A stretch of 64,000 bases of DNA, from NCBI GenBank assembly GCA_022225965.2, contig JAKJXP020000015.1, positions 124,001-188,000 on the forward strand. The letters run 5' to 3'. The stretch comes from Diatrype stigma. Its lineage: Eukaryota > Ascomycota > Sordariomycetes > Xylariales > Diatrypaceae. Under the pieces are notes generated by a model. The model was not told the origin of the DNA. It did not search any database and saw only the letters and a program-made list of their open reading frames with translations. Below are positions 59,418 to 64,000 of this stretch, piece after piece. The position numbers and the translations under genes were made by a program. The first letter of the stretch is position 1, and the number at the start of each line of letters is the position of its first letter.

Positions 59418-62400
59418 ATGTTCTCCTCCATCGCCACCGCCCCGGCGAAGCAGTCCGTCAGTGACACCATAACCGTTCTCAGCGGTCGTCTCAGCTCCGC
59501 TACTTTGCTGGAAGACCGCCGTGCTGCTATTCTCGGGCTGCGGAGCTTTGCCAAAGAATACCCTGCCTCCGTGTCGTCGGGCGCCCTGCGGAGTCTCATT
59601 GGAAGCTTGTCCAAAGATGGCGAGGACGTCGATACCGTCAAGGTCGTTCTCGAGACCCTGCTGATGCTCTTTAACCCCAACCAAGAAAGTCCCGAAGCAT
59701 CGGAAGAGATCGCCTTGTGGCTTGCCGACGAGTTCACCCAGCGGCAGGAAAACATCACACTGCTCCTCGACTTCCTCGAGACGAACGATTTTTATTCCCG
59801 GCTTTACTCCCTGCAACTGCTCTCCGCCATCCACTCAGCCCGAACAGACCGTACCGAGGATTGCATTGTCGCTGCCCCTCTCGGCATCCCCAGGCTCGTT
59901 GCTATCCTCGACGACCCCAGAGAAGCTGTGCGAAACGAGGGGCTCACGCTCCTTACCTTCCTGACCCCTTCGTCCCCTCTTATACAGAAAAGCGTCGCGT
60001 TCCAAAACGCCTTCGAGAAGATATTCATGGTAATAGCAGCCGAGGGAGGCTTGGTGGCCGGCGATAGAGTTGTCGAAGATTGCCTGCTCCTGCTAGCGAA
60101 TCTTTTGCGCTTGAATCCCTCGAATCAGTCTCTCTTTCGGGAAGAAGGCCATGTTCCACGGTTGACGGCATTGCTAGAAACCACATATTATAGCGAGCAG
60201 GAGGAAGTAGCACAATGGGCTCAGGAACAACGTAACAGAAACGTATATGCCCTCCTCGCAGTAATTCGGTTCTTCCTTGTATCTGGCGCTGAAGGAACAG
60301 CCCAGAATCAAACGGCATTCTGGCAGCATGGCGTGTTGTACCATGCCCTGCAGCTTGCCTTTAGCCATTCTGCTGACATGCCCATCAAGGCGGAGGCTCT
60401 CAACACCTGTGCTGATATCATCAGAGGTAGTGCAAAGCTTCAAGAGAACTTCGCCCAACTACAGGTGCCATCAGTTTTGGAAACAGCTCCCGCGGCTCCG
60501 AAGACGAATGGGGAGTCAATCAAGATGGGTCATGCCAATGGCACACCCATGGTCTACGTTATCGACGGCTTGCTGGATCTGACCCTTAGTGTATCTTCAC
60601 TCCAGGCATTTGACCTGCGACTAGCCGCATGCCAATGCATCAAATCATACTTATACAAACATTCTGAGATCCGCCTTCATTTTCTACGAAGAGCTATTGA
60701 GGGTCATGCTTCCGGTGCAGACGAGACGGCCAACGTCCTGACCACACTGTTGCAACCTCTCGATAGTTCGGCATCCATTGACCCCTACCGCAACTGGTTC
60801 GCCGCCGTTATCACTTTGCATCTCGTTTTTGATAAACCAGAAGGCAAAGCGCTCGCCATGGCCGTGACAGAGGGGGACGCCGAGAGTGGCGAAGAGGTAG
60901 TAACGAGCATTCAAACGATTACAGCACATCTCGTCAGTGGGCTATTGAGAGGAGATGATGAGAGGATACTGGTTGGCTACCTGATGTTGTTGATAGCGTG
61001 GATGTTTGAAGACCTCGATGGAGTCGACGACTTCCTGGGTGAGGGTAGCAATATAAATACGATTGCCGAAGCTGTCGTGCGCCACCCTCCCCACAGTGTC
61101 CTCATCAGGGGTCTGAGTTCTATGCTCCTTGGTACTATATATGAGTTCTCAACGAAGGACTCGCCAATATCTCGGACCCGGTTGCATTCTATACTCCTGT
61201 CTAAAGTAGGTCGAGAGAAATATGTTGACTCGTTAGCCAAGCTCAGAAGCCACGAACTCATGAGGAACTTCGAGGTCACCCCACAGAAGCTAGATGGCTC
61301 GGGTGAGCTTCCAGAGGTGTTCTTCGATGCGACGTTCGTCGACTTCTTCAAGGACAATTATAATCGCTTGCTGCGTGCAATCGATCGAGATCCAGGAATG
61401 GAGATTTCTGTGGTAGCCAATGGGGTTCAGAAGGGTATATCACGAGAGATGGTCGATTCACTACGAGCGCGCCTCGAAGAAAAAGAGCAGGCATTACAGG
61501 AGGTGGTTGATGAGAAGACATCGCTGCAGGCGAAATTAGATCACGAACAAAATGAGCAACGCAAGTCACAGGATGCTTATGCTACCGAGATAGCCCGCAT
61601 CAAAAGTGTCAATGAGGCCCTCCAGCGACACCATGAAGACGACATCAGGTGAGATCTTTGAGATATACACAACCATCTTCGGATTTACTAACTTATTTAG
61701 GCGTGTCGAAGACCAGCTTCGAGCAAGGGAAGAGGCTCACCAGCGCCAACTGAACGCTGTCAAGCAAGAGGCGAACAAGGCGGCAGAGGCGATTCACGCC
61801 GAGCATCGGAACAAGGAGACCGAGCTCCAGAGGCAACTAGATTATATCCGCAAGACGGCCGAAACCGAGAAGGAGCGTGTACAGCGACGGTTTGAAGGCG
61901 AAAGGGCAGACCTCAAGGCCACGATCGCCCGCTTAGAGGCAGCTGAGGCTGAGGCCGCCCGTCATCAACGAAGAACCGAAGCAGAGAAGGCGGGTCTTCA
62001 GGCTAGCCTTAGCCGCCTTGAGGTCGATCTGATGAAGGTGCGTGATCTTCCAATTCCAGGGCGGGAATGTATTGCTGATGATAAGCAGGCAAACAAAGCA
62101 AGCAAGACGAATGCAGAGGCTCTCAAGACAGTCCGAGATGAGAGCGCGTCGAAGCTTGCGACAGCAGAATCCAAAGCCAAAGCTGCTGAAGACCAAGCCA
62201 GCGACCTTGAGACACAATTAAGACACAGAGATGAAGAGCTAGAAAAGGTATGAACGACCATAAGCTGCTTTTAGCGGACGGGATACTAATGGAGCAAAAC
62301 CACAGATGCGCAAGCAGATGAAGCAGAAAGACGAGGAGAAAGCGGCGACACAAACGGAATTGGACGACCTGCTGATGGTCTTCGGCGACCTGGAAGAGAA

Positions 62401-62612
62401 GGTCGAAAAGTACAAGGTAAGTCGCAGGGCATTTCACCTAGAAGCACATAGGTGCTCCGGTTATAGTGGGAATCCCAAATCCAGATGCATGCTGACTTTG
62501 CCATTAGCAACGGCTGCGAGATCTAGATCAAACGATATCTGACGATGAAGATGGGGACGGGGACGAGGACGACGATGAGGATGGCGACGAAGACGACGAT
62601 GAGATAGACTAA
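59418..62612 (+). CDS. USO1: vesicle-tethering protein USO1/p115
   Basis: Five exons: 59418-61648, 61701-62037, 62086-62247, 62306-62416 and 62508-62612; 981 aa. It tethers ER-derived COPII vesicles to the Golgi. The N-terminal two thirds form the armadillo head (LEDRRAAILGLRSFAKEYP, LLDFLETNDFYSRLYSLQLLSAI, NQSLFREEGHVPRL, FVDFFKDNYNRLLRAI). From about residue 690 it is a long heptad-rich coiled coil (RLEEKEQALQEVVDEK). It ends in a run of Asp/Glu, the acidic tail typical of p115. The second intron is only 48 bp (GTGCGT at 62038 to AAG at 62085), a multiple of three and stop-free, so retention would insert 16 residues into the coiled coil. Confidence 0.94.
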
Positions 62613-63191
62613 ACTGGCTACCTTATAACATCCATCGTACGTGAGCGCCTGAAGTGGTCTAGGAGCAGCAGGTATGGATCGTTGAGCAAAGCAACGTACC
62701 ACTGTATTATGAGTCAAATTCGTCAGCATATATATACATATATGATCTCATATATATGTGCCATGCAAGCTTGATATGCATGCTTCATATGCATGCTTCA
62801 TATGCATGCTTCATATACCCCATATCGATACCCAAGCGACAATGCCATAAGTTCTGGTTTGAATAAACCCTTACTTTGCCTGCCTCCTACTCATACTTGA
62901 TCGCGCAAGCAGCATTTGTCTCCATGCAGATAGCCGGTACTAGTGCCCATAGTGAGCTTCTGATATGCAACTAACCAGACCTCAACCCTCCACTTTCCAC
63001 AATTTCTTCACTGTAGAAGAAATTCGTCAGTACCTGTAGCACACAGCAGCAACGTTGGTATAAACGGTGATTGATTGTACTCGCACTTGTCTGTTTCTTA
63101 GATCCGGTGAACAGACGTCTACGGTCTACATACATCTATCTACACGCCCAGCAAAAGGGTAAAAATACCTACCTAGGTACCTACTTAAATC
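62613..63191. other. intergenic region between USO1 and the PRMT3 gene
   Basis: No coding sequence. It contains alternating TATATA sequence near 62728-62760 and a 13-bp tandem repeat at 62774-62812. Confidence 0.55.
62774..62812 (+). repeat. 13-bp tandem repeat (ATATGCATGCTTC x3)
   Basis: Three perfect 13-bp units followed by ATAT; each contains the palindrome ATATGCATG/GCATGC. It lies 160 bp after the USO1 stop codon. Confidence 0.85.
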
Positions 63192-64000
63192 ATGGCTACC
63201 ACTGCAGGACCAAGCCGCAGGGAGCCGATAGTCGACAAGGACGACAGCGGCTCGGAGTCAGGGTCGTCGACCGACTCTCGGGAGGAGGACGAGGAGGGAT
63301 GGGATGACGTTGAGCCCGAGGACGGAGACGAGGACGCCCGCGAGGAGGTCATCTCGCTGCTCGACGACCGCGTCTTCCCCGACGTCGCCGCCATGCTCGC
63401 CCACTGCCGGGACCAGCACGGCTTCGACTTCCTCGCCGTGCGCCAGCGCCTGCAGCTCGACTTCCACGGCAGCGTGAAGCTCGTCAACTTCGGTGTGTTG
63501 CATATTTTTATTTTCTAGTGTTTCTTTTCTTTTCCTCTTTTTGGTTCCCCCCTTTGACCCTTTTCGCGATCGTCATTCCCGGAACTCGTCTTCTTCCTCA
63601 CTTTATTACCCCCTTCCCCTGGAGAGACAGAGCAGGGGATGGAGATGGAGAGAGACCACAGAATGTATTTCGACGAGAGGGAGGGGGCCCTCTTATGCAC
63701 AGGCCATCCCGAGAGAAGTCGTCATCAGCCTGCCTGCCACCTTGACAATCTCAAGATGATGCTATCTATATATCTCTATCCATCTACCCACCTTCCATGA
63801 GCATGCATCCCCCTTTCAAGCCCCCGCCCCATCAAAATTCCGTCCCCATCTCGATTCACCGTACCCAACCACTACAATCCGACTAATCATCCCTTGCTCC
63901 CGCCAGTCCGCCAGCGTGTGCACGAAGGACTCCCCGTAACGGGAGAGGACATCACACTGGCCGACATCGACCACGACCAATACCTGAAGCCGGTGCTGGA
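63192..64000 (+). CDS. rmt3: protein arginine N-methyltransferase 3 (PRMT3), 5' part
   Basis: Exon 1 (63192-63492) encodes an acidic start (REEDEEGWDDVEPEDGDED) and the first part of the PRMT3 N-terminal zinc-finger region (HCRDQHGFDFLAVRQRLQLDFHG). A 414-bp intron (GTGTGT to GCCAG at 63906) is long for this window. Exon 2 begins VRQRVHEGLPVTGEDITLADIDHDQYLKPVLE and runs off the window end, so the methyltransferase domain is not visible. PRMT3 methylates arginine in ribosomal protein uS5 (Rps2) in the cytosol. The call rests on the N-terminal sequence pattern, which is distinctive for this family. Confidence 0.8.

Overview
The window looks like nuclear DNA of a filamentous ascomycete (Pezizomycotina, probably Sordariomycetes; the class is inferred). 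The evidence is short GT-AG introns of about 50-110 bp with CTAAC-like branch sites, fungal-only families (GH72 glucanosyltransferase, Zn2Cys6 regulator, DUF1996, NACHT-WD40), and AT-rich blocks that carry the marks of repeat-induced point mutation (RIP). No tRNA, rRNA or CRISPR array was recognised by eye.

Layout. At 0.9-2.7 kb is a GPI-anchored beta-1,3-glucanosyltransferase. At 3.8-6.1 kb a single reading frame fuses a zinc-type macrodomain to an M-class (SirTM-like) sirtuin, a pair encoded by neighbouring genes in bacterial ADP-ribosylation operons. From 6.5 to 18 kb lies a possible small catabolic cluster: a Zn2Cys6 regulator, a 102-aa Dabb protein, an M20-like protein without metal ligands, an alpha/beta hydrolase, a beta-hydroxyacid dehydrogenase and an amidohydrolase. 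It is interrupted by a small RIP-affected element with 118-bp direct repeats (13.0-14.8 kb). A secreted alpha-L-fucosidase (19.1-21.7 kb) and a MutY DNA glycosylase (22.0-24.0 kb) follow.

About 24.3-32.3 kb is an AT-rich block. It still contains a recognisable but dead Helitron Rep/helicase reading frame on the + strand. A 13-unit array of about 32-bp repeats with a palindromic core lies just 3' of it, and two or three related units lie 5' of it.

From 32.5 to 42 kb the accessory region continues: a secreted DUF1996 protein, a seven-exon MFS (DHA1) transporter, a fructosamine-kinase-like gene with premature stops, and a NACHT-WD40 (NLR-like) gene with frameshifts and stops.

From 42.4 kb on, the genes are conserved housekeeping genes: a 14-exon, 2575-aa neurofibromin/IRA RasGAP, the nuclear exonuclease RAT1/XRN2, the vesicle tether USO1/p115 and the start of PRMT3, cut by the window end. 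Intron positions given here come from splice motifs and reading frame, not transcripts. In each spliced model the exon lengths add up to a whole number of codons, or match phase at every junction.
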